Origin: Polyangia bacterium
GTDB taxonomy: Bacteria; Myxococcota_A; Polyangia; Polyangiales; Polyangiaceae
Length of the DNA stretch: 39,254 nt
Assembly: GCA_030426145.1 (NCBI GenBank)
Contig: JAUHZF010000035.1
Coordinates: 1-39,254 of the forward strand
Reading direction: 5' to 3'
Shown: in pieces, positions 15,999-24,371 of the stretch
Layout of the letters: every line of letters begins with the position of its first letter
How positions within the stretch are numbered: position 1 is the first letter of the stretch
The notes under the pieces: generated by a model
What the model saw: only the letters and a program-made list of their open reading frames with translations
Databases searched by the model: none
What the model was told of the DNA's origin: nothing
Program-made: the position numbers and the translations under genes

Positions 15999-16008
15999 GC
16001 GGTGTCGA

Positions 16009-16812
16009 CTATCCGCGGGCGTTCGAAGACCGCCGACGTCGGCGAATGAGCGCCAGCGCAAGCAGCCCCAGGCCAACCCCTAGGAACGTCCCGTCGGATG
16101 GTGTCGAGGCGGTGGTGCAGCCCTTGCGACATCCGCCCGTTTCAGGATCGGGCGGCGGGGTGTAGCCGGTGGGGTCCACCACGACGTCGGCATCGGGCGG
16201 AGGCTTGGGGAGATCGGTCGGCGTGCCCCCGGTGGCGGTCGCCGAGGGGATGGGGTCGGGAGGGTCGGGTTTGGGTGATGTCGGCTCGGGGGTCCCCTGT
16301 TCGGTGACCTTCGCCTTGGTCTTGCCGATCTGGTCGTTCGGATAGCAGAGCGGCGAGGCGCGGCATTCGGCGGGCGCGGCGCAGGCGCCGTCCTGCCCGC
16401 AGATGCTGAGCTGAACCCACGCCCTCTTCGGCGGGCCCGGGGGCGCGGGGCGCGGTGGACCAGCGATGAGGTTGCCGGCCGACACCGGACGCGCAGCGCT
16501 CCAGCCCCAGCCGGTCCAATGCAGCTCCCGGTACTCCTGGCAGGTGTCGACGAGCACGCAGCCTTCGCCGGCTTCGCAGTTGTCGTCTCCCCGGCACGTC
16601 GCGAGCACGCAGTCCCCGCCGATACGACCGCGGTAGCCCGGCGCACAGTTCTTGGGCGCCTCCGGGACACAGGCCGGTCCCGAATGACTCGTGACGCCGA
16701 CCTGGCCCGGCGGGCAGCTCTTGGGCGCCGGAGGCACGGCGTCGGCGTGAGCGGCCCCAGGCGCAAAGACGGACAGCGCGATCACGGTCACGGAGGCAAA
16801 GCGGCTCGACAT
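16009..16812 (-). CDS. Secreted Cys-rich protein with MYXO-CTERM-like C-terminal sorting tail
   Basis: 267 residues. An N-terminal signal peptide ends near AAHADA at about residue 24. Cys-rich segments follow (CPPGQVG, CAPGYRGRIGGDCV, CRGDDNCEAGEGCV, CGQDGACAAPAEC), probably disulfide-bonded. A Pro/Thr/Lys-rich linker of about 60 residues (PEPTSPKPDPPDPIPSA) leads to the end. The tail has GGCRKGC, a hydrophobic helix (FLGVGLGLLALALI) and the basic end RRRRRSSNARG. A Cys pair, a transmembrane helix and an Arg cluster form the layout of MYXO-CTERM sorting signals, which are restricted to myxobacteria and relatives and are thought to direct cleavage and surface lipid attachment. It is probably a cell-surface adhesin-like or structural protein. 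The gene is convergent with the RCC1 gene. Confidence 0.8.
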   Translation of the reverse strand: MSSRFASVTVIALSVFAPGAAHADAVPPAPKSCPPGQVGVTSHSGPACVPEAPKNCAPGYRGRIGGDCVLATCRGDDNCEAGEGCVLVDTCQEYRELHWTGWGWSAARPVSAGNLIAGPPRPAPPGPPKRAWVQLSICGQDGACAAPAECRASPLCYPNDQIGKTKAKVTEQGTPEPTSPKPDPPDPIPSATATGGTPTDLPKPPPDADVVVDPTGYTPPPDPETGGCRKGCTTASTPSDGTFLGVGLGLLALALIRRRRRSSNARG

Positions 16813-16935
16813 GCGCCCACGTTACCTCAGCCTCCTCGCCCTCCGGATCCTCGACCGCCGTCCGGCGCATCGAGGGAAGGCACCATGAGCGCCCCATCGG
16901 TGAGGTCGGAGCGGGTACCATCCGGACGTGCCCTC

Positions 16936-16948
16936 GTCCCCCGGGACA
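16936..16948. promoter_or_regulatory. Palindromic GTCCCCCGGGACA motif, copy 1
   Basis: GTCCC and GGGAC arms around a CC centre, 59 bp upstream of the lipoprotein gene at 17008. The identical 13-mer occurs at 32975-32987, also just upstream of a gene start. It is a candidate operator or transcript-end element. Confidence 0.35.
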
Positions 16949-17007
16949 GACAACGGAAACGGACTCTGATTCCATCGGCACAGCGCTCGTAACCTCACAA
17001 GCATACG

Positions 17008-17937
17008 ATGAGACACTTCAGCACCATCACGATCGGCGTCGCCCTCGCATCCCTCATTTCCGTGGGCTGTGGTGATGAAGTCCTCCTCGGCACCCCTGTC
17101 ATGTCCACGAGCGGGACAGGAGGCCAACCCACCACATCTGGTTCTGGGGGGGCCGGCGCTGGTGTTGCTGAAGGCGGCGCGGGTTCGGGTCGCTGGGACA
17201 CGGATGACCCGGACCTTCAAGAGATTCTCAATCACGCCGAAGAGCTCGACGGCACGGAAGACCTGATCTGCGTTGGCATCTATGGCCAGAACAGGACGCT
17301 TCGAGGGGTTGCGTTGCGAAGGTTTGGCAACGACCAAGGTCCCTTCGAGACGTTCGAGATTAGCGCCCTCAGCAGCGACGTTCCGTTTGTGAACGGGAGC
17401 TTCGACATACGAGACGGGTACATGTACGGCTGCAACGCCGAGGGCATGTGGCGCGTCCGTCTCGATGGGGAAAGCGACCTCGAGACCCAGGTTGGTCCTC
17501 CCTGTCGCTCGTTCGCCTTTGCGAACCAGGGCATCTGGATCCTTCTCTTCAAGCCGCCCTCCTTCACGCTCCAGTTCTACGCCTCCTGGGCCGACCTCAG
17601 CTCAGACACGCCTAGCGGAGCCCCCATTACGCTCACCCACGAGATCCACAGCATCGATAGCGAAGACGGTACGAGCGTCTGGATGCAAACGACGGATCCA
17701 CCATTCGCGGTGTACGACCTCGCCGAAGGTACGACGCCACTGCGCGAGTACGACTACTTTCCAGTGGGTACGCTCTCCAGCGTCTTCGACGCCGTGGCCG
17801 ATAACCAGACCTTCTACACGACCGTCCTCGACTACGACCGACCGGGACTCCTTGGCTTCAGCCACCAGTCCGGCAGTATCCAGCTCACGGCACAGACCGA
17901 CGTGTTGCTGCATACGCTTCACTGCTGGACACGCTGA
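17008..17937 (+). CDS. Lipoprotein of unknown function, probably beta-propeller-like
   Basis: 309 residues. A signal peptide (RHFSTITIGVALASLISVG) ends in Cys21, followed by a Gly/Ser/Thr-rich linker of about 35 residues (STSGTGGQPTTSGSGGAGAG) typical of myxobacterial lipoproteins. The remaining 240 residues are beta-rich, with short repeated strand-turn patterns (SFDIRDGYMYGCNAEGMWRV, SIDSEDGTSVWMQTTDPPF, VFDAVADNQTFYTTVLDYD). These resemble blades of a propeller that reads out values, but no family was recognised. Cysteines (CVG, YGC, PPC, HCW) may form two disulfides. It is probably anchored to the outer membrane. The palindromic motif GTCCCCCGGGACA lies about 60 bp upstream. Confidence 0.7.
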   Translation: MRHFSTITIGVALASLISVGCGDEVLLGTPVMSTSGTGGQPTTSGSGGAGAGVAEGGAGSGRWDTDDPDLQEILNHAEELDGTEDLICVGIYGQNRTLRGVALRRFGNDQGPFETFEISALSSDVPFVNGSFDIRDGYMYGCNAEGMWRVRLDGESDLETQVGPPCRSFAFANQGIWILLFKPPSFTLQFYASWADLSSDTPSGAPITLTHEIHSIDSEDGTSVWMQTTDPPFAVYDLAEGTTPLREYDYFPVGTLSSVFDAVADNQTFYTTVLDYDRPGLLGFSHQSGSIQLTAQTDVLLHTLHCWTR

Positions 17938-18003
17938 GCATCGGCGCCAGTCCGTTGACCAAAACGAGAACGGCGGAGACCGCCTGAAGTCGAGAGCCCA
18001 CCC

Positions 18004-18342
18004 ATGAAGCCACGAAGCATCGCCGACATCTGCAAAGAGCTAGGCGTGAATCCGATGCCTCCAAGGCCAGACGAGATTCTCGGACTGGCACGTGTGGCGA
18101 GGACTGCCTTTCACATCTGGGGCGACCGAACACGGCCAGAGAACGGAATGTGCGGTTGGCTTATAGGATCGGGCGAGAACACTGGAGCCTTGGACTTCTT
18201 CGAGACGACGCATGTGGCGCATCTTGCCGAAACCTGCCCACTTGCCCTTCCGTTTCTGGACCTTCCGCCGGGCTATCGTTTCATCACGGACAAGGATGGC
18301 TACGTCGACGTATGGTTCGACGAGGAGCTACTGCGGTATTGA
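18004..18342 (+). CDS. Imm33-like (DUF2185-type) immunity-family protein
   Basis: 112 residues. The diagnostic stretch is ENGMCGWLIGSGE, then LDFFETTHVAHLAETCP, then LDLPPGYRFITDKDGYVDVW and FDEELLRY. This follows the pattern CGW.IW.GE....FF.PLH..HL...CP...L.LPPG.RF......DVW.DE.LL seen in proteins annotated with the Imm33 domain. It is probably cytoplasmic and neutralises a secreted toxin in related systems. It sits alone among lipoprotein genes, with no toxin in view. The N-terminal segment (IADICKELGVNPMPP) is a short helix. Family membership is from recalled motif pattern and has not been tested by search. Confidence 0.7.
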   Translation: MKPRSIADICKELGVNPMPPRPDEILGLARVARTAFHIWGDRTRPENGMCGWLIGSGENTGALDFFETTHVAHLAETCPLALPFLDLPPGYRFITDKDGYVDVWFDEELLRY

Positions 18343-18438
18343 CCCAAGAGGGGCCTCGACGCCCGAGAGATGTCGTCAGATGGTCGAGGCCAAGTCGATG
18401 CTATCGCGGTGGGGGCAGTTGCTGGTGCCAGGGTCGAG

Positions 18439-18930
18439 ATGAGAAAGGTCGAGGCGCTCGTTTGGGTCATGGGCCTGGGTATCGTTGCTTGCGACCCCTC
18501 TGGTTCGCGTGTGAAGGCGCACGAACGGCTGGGGGAAGAGTGGGTTCATGTGCCTCCGAGCCCGTCGGCCTTGGTCGGGTTCAAGGATGTTCCTTTCGCT
18601 CGAGTACCGAGCAGCAAGGTGCCAAAGGCAGTTTCCCGGCTCATCAACGAAGCGTCGGTGCCCCTGTCGAGGGAGGATGCGCGTGAGCTACTCGGTCGCG
18701 ATATCGAGCTGCCACCTGGTACGTCGGCATATCTCGTGAGGGGACTCAGCGTTGGCGAAGGCAGAATGCCCAACTCCGTCCAAGTGCTGCAAGGTGTCGA
18801 CGGGTCGCTGCTCGTTAGCTCGAACGCGCTCGGCGGGCGGCCCGAATGGTCGAAGTGGCCTCACCCCGTGATTGTGACGCTCCGGGCAAGGCCTGCTTCC
18901 GTTTGGGTTGTGGCCAACGGCTACGACTGA
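18439..18930 (+). CDS. Small lipoprotein of unknown function
   Basis: 163 residues from ATG 18439. MRKVEALVWVMGLGIVAC is a short signal peptide with a lipobox cysteine at residue 18. The mature part contains a polar segment (VPSSKVPKAVSRLINEASV), then LSREDARELLGRDIELPPGT and a strand-rich end (QVLQGVDGSLLVSSNALGGR, HPVIVTLRARPASVWVVANG). An in-frame start at 18370 gives a longer protein but buries the signal peptide. No family recognised. It follows the Imm33-like gene by about 100 bp on the same strand. Confidence 0.65.
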   Translation: MRKVEALVWVMGLGIVACDPSGSRVKAHERLGEEWVHVPPSPSALVGFKDVPFARVPSSKVPKAVSRLINEASVPLSREDARELLGRDIELPPGTSAYLVRGLSVGEGRMPNSVQVLQGVDGSLLVSSNALGGRPEWSKWPHPVIVTLRARPASVWVVANGYD

Positions 18931-18998
18931 TGCACACCGCGACCGGCGCTGCATGCGACCCGTGTGAGGCTAGCGCTGCTCGTGGCGAGGTCTACTCG

Positions 18999-19682
18999 TC
19001 ACCCCCGCTCCTCATCGACCAGGTCGCGTAGCAGCTCCCGCAACGCATCGGCGTCGCAGGTCTCGAGCACGACGACGGAGAGGACCTTGCGGAGGTTGCG
19101 GAGTACGCGTTCGACGACGGGGCCGGGGGTGTCGTCGAGCACGTCGAGGGCGGCTTCGACGAGGGGGCGGTGCCAGCCGAGGTGGCGGGTGAAGAGCAGG
19201 GTCGAGAGGGAGCCGTGCTCGAAGAGGCGGCGGGTCAATGAATAGTCGGTGCCGTCGCGGGTGAGCTCGGCGATCCACCACCAGCGGGCGAAGGCGTTGC
19301 TGTCGGGGCGGGTGCCGACCGACCAGTAGCGCGGCTTGGCGGCGCGCATGGAGCTGACCTCCCAGCGGTGGCGGACCACGTCGGGGCGGTGCACCACGGC
19401 GAGGAAGCGCCACGGGCCGGGGTCGCTGGCCTGGCGACGGCTCAGGGGCAGGTGGCGGTGCACTGCCTCGGCTGCGGCGGGGTCGAAGGCCGGCGATTGG
19501 GATGGGATCTGCTCCATCAACGCACTCAGGGTCTCGTCGAGCGCACCTAGAGGTAGGGCCGGGTCGAACGGCTGCACGAGGTCGCTCCAGGCCGTGGCGG
19601 GCCAGAAGTCGAGCTGGCCGTGCAGCAGCTCCTCGGTGACGAGGCGGCGGCCGTCGGGGTGGAGGCTTCGCAGCTCGGTCAT
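18999..19682 (-). CDS. DUF6339-like protein, third gene of the GHKL operon
   Basis: 227 residues from ATG 19682, overlapping the stop of the preceding gene (ATGA). The pattern DPGPWRFLAVVHRPDVVRHR, then SNAFARWWWIAELTRDG, then SLTRRLFEHGSLSTLLFTR resembles the DUF6339 family (a W.YL..V..P.Y.R.RW motif, an LWW.A.LT motif, then a helix with repeated hydrophobics). I recall that family mainly from actinobacterial operons carrying ATPase and restriction-like genes. It has no signal peptide or membrane span and no visible catalytic motif. The order GHKL ATPase, unknown, DUF6339-like, with stop/start overlaps at both joints, indicates one functional unit. The assignment rests on motif resemblance and needs a profile search. 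Confidence 0.6.
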   Translation of the reverse strand: MTELRSLHPDGRRLVTEELLHGQLDFWPATAWSDLVQPFDPALPLGALDETLSALMEQIPSQSPAFDPAAAEAVHRHLPLSRRQASDPGPWRFLAVVHRPDVVRHRWEVSSMRAAKPRYWSVGTRPDSNAFARWWWIAELTRDGTDYSLTRRLFEHGSLSTLLFTRHLGWHRPLVEAALDVLDDTPGPVVERVLRNLRKVLSVVVLETCDADALRELLRDLVDEERG

Positions 19683-20659
19683 GTGCCCACCTCGTCGACG
19701 AGCCGCACCAGGTGACGGGAGAGCTCCATCTTGCGCTGAAGCGCGGGGTCGAGGCGCGGCATCACACCGGCCAGGCCATCGGCGGCGAGGACGCGTTGCA
19801 GGGTGTCGAGGCGCGCGGTGTGGCCGCGCTCTTCGGGGAACACGAGGGGGAGCAGCTCGCGCAGCGCCGTGTCCTGCCAGGGGTAGGTGAGCTCGCCGCC
19901 ATGGGTGAGGTCGTCGGCCGCGCGCACGAAGAGCTGCACCCAGACGCCGTGGGTGATGAGGTCGAAACAGACCTCGCGCATGCGCGCTTGTTTGCCCGTG
20001 CTTCCCTTCGCGTCGAGCACCGGGACCAGGCGTTCGTGGTCGGCGTTGATCCAGAGGATGGGCTCGGGCTGGTCGACCTCGAGGTGGTAGAGGGTGTCGC
20101 CGAGCGGCGCGAGCAGGGCGTCGTCGGAGAAACGGCGGTACCGCACGTCGAGGAACTGCCCGGCTTTGGGGGTTTTGGGATCGACCCGCAGATCCCACGC
20201 GCGACCCTGACCGAGACGCACCCCCGCGCGGCTCGCGAAGCCCGGCGTGGGCTGGTCGCGGGTGGTGGTGCGCATGAGCAATGGCGTGAAGTGAACGGCG
20301 TCGCGCACGTCTTCCCGCGCGATGGTGATCTGCACCCCACCGCCGTCTGCCTTCACCGCACGGCGCAGTCGGGTGGCCGGGCAGCGCACGAGCACCACCA
20401 CGTTGACCGGAGGCTCGGCGGCCTCGTCGTCGGGCACCACCGGCAGAAGCTCTTCGCTCGCCACCACCACCGGCCAGCGCAAGACGGCCACCTTCCAATC
20501 GTCGTCGTCGAGCGAGACCAACGCCTTGTCGGTATCGATCCCCTCCTCGCGAGGTCTTCCGTCGACCACGAGCTCGGGCTCGCCGATCAAGCTCGCTCCG
20601 CGCAGCGAGGCGTACGGCAAGAAGCGTTGCTGGCGATGACCTTCGTCGCGCATGCTCAC
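19679..20659 (-). CDS. Unknown protein, second gene of the GHKL operon
   Basis: 326 residues from GTG 20659, which overlaps the stop of the ATPase gene as GTGA; ATG 20653 two codons later is an alternative. I do not recognise the family. Notable stretches are ILWINADHERLVPVLDAKGS, then ARMREVCFDLITHGVWVQLF, then WQDTALRELLPLVFPEE. A strand followed by an amphipathic helix that ends in a polar-aromatic patch resembles proteins encoded beside GHKL ATPases in defence operons. The N-terminal half is beta-rich (VAVLRWPVVVASEELLPVVP). It has no signal peptide or membrane segment. It is probably a structural or sensor subunit working with the ATPase. Confidence 0.7.
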   Translation of the reverse strand: MSMRDEGHRQQRFLPYASLRGASLIGEPELVVDGRPREEGIDTDKALVSLDDDDWKVAVLRWPVVVASEELLPVVPDDEAAEPPVNVVVLVRCPATRLRRAVKADGGGVQITIAREDVRDAVHFTPLLMRTTTRDQPTPGFASRAGVRLGQGRAWDLRVDPKTPKAGQFLDVRYRRFSDDALLAPLGDTLYHLEVDQPEPILWINADHERLVPVLDAKGSTGKQARMREVCFDLITHGVWVQLFVRAADDLTHGGELTYPWQDTALRELLPLVFPEERGHTARLDTLQRVLAADGLAGVMPRLDPALQRKMELSRHLVRLVDEVGT

Positions 20660-22506
20660 GTGTCCCCCCCAACGTCGAGGGTTCCCGTCACATCGAAGCC
20701 GAGCTCGCCCGGGGCGCGGTGTTCCCACTCGGGACGGGTCGCGCTGCGACCGGCAAAAGCTACGGCACGTGTCGAGGCCGGCGCATTGATGGCCGCGATG
20801 CCGTCGCCCACCTCGAGGGTCGCTTCGTCGGTGCTGTCGATGGCGGAGACGGCGATGGTGTCGAGGCGGGTGCCGTCGTCGGCCAAAGCATGCAGCGACA
20901 GCCGCGCACGCCAGGGTACCCGGGGCCGCTTGGGCTCGATGGTGCCCTCGAAGGACCAATGCGTGCCTTCGAAGCGCGCTTGCATGCCTCGAAAGCGGAA
21001 TGGCGCGTCATCGCCCGGAGCCTTGCCTCCTCGTTTGCCCAAGGGAAAGCGGCGCTGGAGTCGCTCGGGGCCTTCGGTGCCTTGGGTCGGCCGCGCAATG
21101 AGCAGGGCGCGCAGCTCGGCGTCGACACGATCCTCGAGGCGCTTGAGGGCTTTGGCGTAGCCGCGCTGGTACTGCTGTTTGAGCTTTGGCGTCGACTGCC
21201 ATTGGTCGTGGCCCGGCGGCTCGGCGGCGCGGAGGAAGCGCTCCATCGCGAGGTCTTCCGCCGTGGGTGCCTTGGGGTTGCAGGCTACGCCGCACAGGAG
21301 CACCGCGTGAAACCCCCGCATGCCCGTCGCGAGGCGTCGCCGGTCCCAATAGCGCACCACCATGCCCGGCCCCCGCACCAGCGCCACCCGGCCCCGCAGG
21401 GCATCCGATCGGCCCTCCGGCGCGAGGCGCACGAGCAACTCGGCGTGACCATAGCGTGCGCCCTCGCCGTCGCGCCGGGCGGGGAGCTCGATACGGATCG
21501 TGCGCCGGGCGACCTGCCCCGGCTGCGTCAGCTCGTCGACGGTCTCGTCGCGCGCGCGGTAGGCGTCGACAAAGGGCTGCACCACCCCGGCCGCGCCCAC
21601 GTCGACACGTTCGTCGTGGCCCTCGCGTGCGAGGCGCACCTTGAGCCGGCGCATGTTCATCATCATCGCCGGCCAGAAGGACTGGAGCGTCGCCTGGCCG
21701 ATGCGCGCGAGCAGGTCGTCCACCTGGTCTTGCCGCTCGGAGGTGGGGTCGCGGAAGCCGACGATCACGATGCTGGTACCCGGCCGATCCTCCCGCGCGA
21801 GGTGCAGGCGCTCGGCCTGCGCCTGCGCCTCTTCGGCCCAGGCGGACTCGGCCCGCTCCCCGCGCCCCTTGCGCACGGGCCGGCCGAACCAACCCGATCC
21901 GCTGAACCACTTCACCTTGTTGTGGTCCTTCACGGCGTGCGACGGCAGCTCGACCCGCCCGATGAGCCGCGGCGAACGCTGCCCCTCGAGATGCGTCAGC
22001 AGCACCGAGTTGAAGAGCACGGTCGACAAACCCGAGAAGGCCCAGAGCACGCTCTTGCCCAGGCCGTAGCTCCCGCCTGCCGCCTCGGTCGCCTTGTGGC
22101 TGTAGAGGGTGTCTTTGGCCAGCGAGCGGAAGTGCGACTCGCCGCTGGCCTCGGCGCCGGTGAGCCCCTCGGTGTTTCGATCTTCCACGCGAAGCAGCAG
22201 CAGCCGCCGCTGCGCGCGGGTGGCCTCGAGGAACCCGGCCAGCGCCTCCCCGTGAGGCGTGGCGGCGACGCCTTCGAGGTGGGGCACGAGGCTTTCCCAA
22301 GCCACCGCCTCACAGAACTGGTCGTAGGCGGCGTCGCGCAGCTCCACGAACCCGAAGCGCACCTCGGGCCAGCTCACCGCCTGGTCGTTGGCGTTCTGCA
22401 CCACCTCGCGCACGAAGGTCTCGAGGTCGTGACGAAAGGCATGGCTCGACGGATCCCCTCCACGTCGCGCCCCCGAGGGCGGGAGCTCGTCGAACACCCA
22501 ACGCAC
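20656..22506 (-). CDS. GHKL-type (MutL/MORC-like) ATPase, probable defence protein
   Basis: 616 residues from GTG 22506. The Bergerat ATP-binding fold is clear. FVREVVQNANDQA at about residues 31-43 is the N box with its Glu and Asn. RVEDRNTEGLTGAE at about 100-115 is the G1 box in the variant DxNTxGL. GGSYGLGKSVLWAFSG at about 144-160 is the glycine-rich G2 lid. TSIVIVGF follows later. Such large cytoplasmic GHKL ATPases without a kinase domain belong to the MutL/Hsp90/MORC group, which in prokaryotes is frequently tied to restriction-like systems. The C-terminal half (about 430-616) includes a Lys/Arg-rich helix (QQYQRGYAKALKRLEDRV) and a beta domain. The stop overlaps the next gene, so ATPase and partners are made together. 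Confidence 0.8.
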   Translation of the reverse strand: MRWVFDELPPSGARRGGDPSSHAFRHDLETFVREVVQNANDQAVSWPEVRFGFVELRDAAYDQFCEAVAWESLVPHLEGVAATPHGEALAGFLEATRAQRRLLLLRVEDRNTEGLTGAEASGESHFRSLAKDTLYSHKATEAAGGSYGLGKSVLWAFSGLSTVLFNSVLLTHLEGQRSPRLIGRVELPSHAVKDHNKVKWFSGSGWFGRPVRKGRGERAESAWAEEAQAQAERLHLAREDRPGTSIVIVGFRDPTSERQDQVDDLLARIGQATLQSFWPAMMMNMRRLKVRLAREGHDERVDVGAAGVVQPFVDAYRARDETVDELTQPGQVARRTIRIELPARRDGEGARYGHAELLVRLAPEGRSDALRGRVALVRGPGMVVRYWDRRRLATGMRGFHAVLLCGVACNPKAPTAEDLAMERFLRAAEPPGHDQWQSTPKLKQQYQRGYAKALKRLEDRVDAELRALLIARPTQGTEGPERLQRRFPLGKRGGKAPGDDAPFRFRGMQARFEGTHWSFEGTIEPKRPRVPWRARLSLHALADDGTRLDTIAVSAIDSTDEATLEVGDGIAAINAPASTRAVAFAGRSATRPEWEHRAPGELGFDVTGTLDVGGDT

Positions 22507-22590
22507 CCGGAACGGCTACCCCAGTCGGACCCGCGAGGGTAGGGGTGGCCGCCAAACTTGCGGACACTCCATTTCGGACCGCTGCCGCGG

Positions 22591-23499
22591 TCAGGAGCGC
22601 TTCTCGAACCCGCGGGGCCGCCGGGCGAACTGGCTCGGGGGTTGCCCGACGTGGCGACGGAAAGCGGTGCTGAAGGTGCTGGCCGAGCCGTAGCCCACCT
22701 TCTCGGCCACCTCTTGGATCGGCGCCTTCTCCGCGAGCAGATCTTTGGCGACGGCCATGCGCCACGAGGTGAGGTACTCCATGGGCGCGATGCCCACGGT
22801 CTGGCTGAAGCGCGCGAAGAAGGCCGAGCGCGACAGCCCCGCAACCTTGGCGAGCTCGACCACGGTCCATGCCCGGGTCAGTTGGTTGTGCATCTCACGC
22901 AACGCGCGGGCGAGGGCGGGGTCGGCCAGTCCACGCACGAGTCCGGGGGGAGCGTCCTCCCCGCTTCCCAGACGCAAGGCCTCCACCAGGAGGATCTCGG
23001 CCATTCGCGCGAGCACGAGGTCGCGACCCGCACGCTGTTCGAGCGACTCGGCACCGATCAGGCGCACGAGCATCTGAAGTCGCTCGACGTCGCGCAGATG
23101 GATCAGGCCCGGCAACATGGAGACCAGCAGCGGTGCGTTGGGCGAGTCGAACACGAAGTATCCCCCCAACATCGTCACGTCGGCCGGACCGTCCGGCGTG
23201 CCGTACCGAACCTCATCGGCGTCGTCCAAAGTCGGTTCCACCCGGGTGGGCGTGACGCGATGAAAGCCGCTCATCACGAACCCCGGCGTCGCCGGCAGGA
23301 GCACGAAGTCCCCCGCCTCGAGGGTGATGACCTTCTCCCCATCGACGGCGAGACGACAGCTCCCCTGCAACACCACGCTGAAGCTGGGGTGGTCGAAGGC
23401 TTCGTAGCGAACCGCCCACCGACCCGCCCCGCTGATCCGCTTCGACAGCACGGTGCGAGGCTCGAGCATCGCGATGACGCTGGACAGTGGGTCCTGCAT
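22591..23499 (-). CDS. AraC-family transcriptional regulator with cupin sensor
   Basis: 302 residues from ATG 23499 (MQDPLSSVIAMLEPRTV), the usual opening of the cupin_6/AraC group. The N-terminal cupin (about residues 15-175) has FSVVLQGSCRLAVDGEKVI and LEAGDFVLLPATPGF. The C-terminal DNA-binding part (about 200-295) has two helix-turn-helix units: WTVVELAKVAGLSRSAFFAR and IQEVAEKVGYGSASTFSTAF, followed by FRRHVGQPPSQF, the family signature. Family members usually regulate themselves and the divergent neighbour. Here that is the short-chain dehydrogenase at 23604, with a 104-bp shared promoter region. The ligand is probably a small metabolite but cannot be read from the sequence. Confidence 0.93.
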   Translation of the reverse strand: MQDPLSSVIAMLEPRTVLSKRISGAGRWAVRYEAFDHPSFSVVLQGSCRLAVDGEKVITLEAGDFVLLPATPGFVMSGFHRVTPTRVEPTLDDADEVRYGTPDGPADVTMLGGYFVFDSPNAPLLVSMLPGLIHLRDVERLQMLVRLIGAESLEQRAGRDLVLARMAEILLVEALRLGSGEDAPPGLVRGLADPALARALREMHNQLTRAWTVVELAKVAGLSRSAFFARFSQTVGIAPMEYLTSWRMAVAKDLLAEKAPIQEVAEKVGYGSASTFSTAFRRHVGQPPSQFARRPRGFEKRS

Positions 23500-23603
23500 T
23501 CTGGACGCTCGCAAATGAATCATGGACCATCCGCGATAGCAAGTCCGGCTACGGGGCCTAGGTTGGGTTCTCAACACCGCACCAGCGGAGAAGGAGAACG
23601 ACC
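23500..23603. promoter_or_regulatory. Divergent promoter region with a short palindrome
   Basis: The 104-bp gap between the divergent AraC regulator and the dehydrogenase must hold both promoters. ATGGACCAT at 23522-23530 is a perfect palindrome around its centre and could be a half-operator. AAGGAG at 23591-23596 is the ribosome-binding site of the dehydrogenase gene. No clear -35/-10 pair was identified. Confidence 0.4.
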
Positions 23604-24362
23604 ATGAAGACCGTCCTCATCACGGGCTGCTCGTCCGGCTACGGACTCGAAACCGCGCGACACTTCCACGAGCAGGGCTGGAACGTCATCGCCACCATGA
23701 GGCGTCCGCGTGCAGACCTGCTGCCCACGTCCGACCGTGCTCGGGTCGTCGCGCTCGACGTGACGAAGCCAGAGAGCATCGCGCGAGCGATCGAGGAGAG
23801 CGGGCCGATCGACGTGCTCGTCAACAACGCCGGGATCGGTCTGGTGGGGGCCGTCGAAGCGACCCCCATGTCGACGGTGCGGGAGATCTTCGAGACCAAC
23901 ACGCTCGGTGTCATCGCCATGACCCAGGCCGTGCTGCCGCAGTTTCGCGCACGCCGCTCGGGCGTCGTGGTCAACGTGACGTCGAGCGTGACCTTGGTGC
24001 CGATGCCATTGGCCGCGGTTTACACCGCGAGCAAGATGGCCATCGAGGGCTTCACGGCATCGCTCGCGTTCGAGCTGGCCGCCTTCGGACTGAAGGCCAA
24101 GCTCGTCGAGCCGGGCTACTGTCCGAACACGCGCCTGGCGCAGAACGGGGCCGACCGATTGCAGGGCCTCATCCCCGAGGCCTACGAAGCCTTCGCGGCG
24201 CCCATCTTCGAGGCCTTCGCGACACCGAAGGAGACCACGACCGAAGCCGATGTCGCGGCGCAGATCTGGCAAGCCGCGACCGGCGACACCGACCGCCTTC
24301 GCCACCCGGCCGGAGCGGACGCCGTGGCCTTGGCAGAATCGGCGTCCGGGTTCTTCGGCTGA
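23604..24362 (+). CDS. Short-chain dehydrogenase/reductase (SDR)
   Basis: 252 residues, a normal length for a classical SDR. The Rossmann NAD(P)-binding motif TGCSSGYG lies at residues 7-14. LVNNAGIG at about residue 73 is the NNAG motif. The active site has NVTSSVTL (Ser) and YTASK (Tyr and Lys). Arg residues just after the second strand (MRRPRAD) suggest NADPH. It catalyses NAD(P)-linked oxidation or reduction of a hydroxyl or carbonyl group on an unknown substrate. AAGGAG seven bases upstream supports the ATG. It is divergent from the AraC regulator, which probably controls it. It ends only 9 bp from the convergent VOC gene. Confidence 0.93.
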   Translation: MKTVLITGCSSGYGLETARHFHEQGWNVIATMRRPRADLLPTSDRARVVALDVTKPESIARAIEESGPIDVLVNNAGIGLVGAVEATPMSTVREIFETNTLGVIAMTQAVLPQFRARRSGVVVNVTSSVTLVPMPLAAVYTASKMAIEGFTASLAFELAAFGLKAKLVEPGYCPNTRLAQNGADRLQGLIPEAYEAFAAPIFEAFATPKETTTEADVAAQIWQAATGDTDRLRHPAGADAVALAESASGFFG

Positions 24363-24371
24363 TGCCTCGCC

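Noticed and set aside
18999..22506. Assignment of the GHKL operon to MZA or a named system
   Set aside because: No Z1, DUF4420-type PD-(D/E)XK or AIPR gene was seen next to it, so only the broad GHKL-linked class is supported.
20719..22542. Long plus-strand open frame antisense to the GHKL ATPase
   Set aside because: Long antisense frames arise from high GC. Its product has no domain, and its stop/start positions ignore the overlapping operon on the minus strand, which carries clear GHKL motifs.
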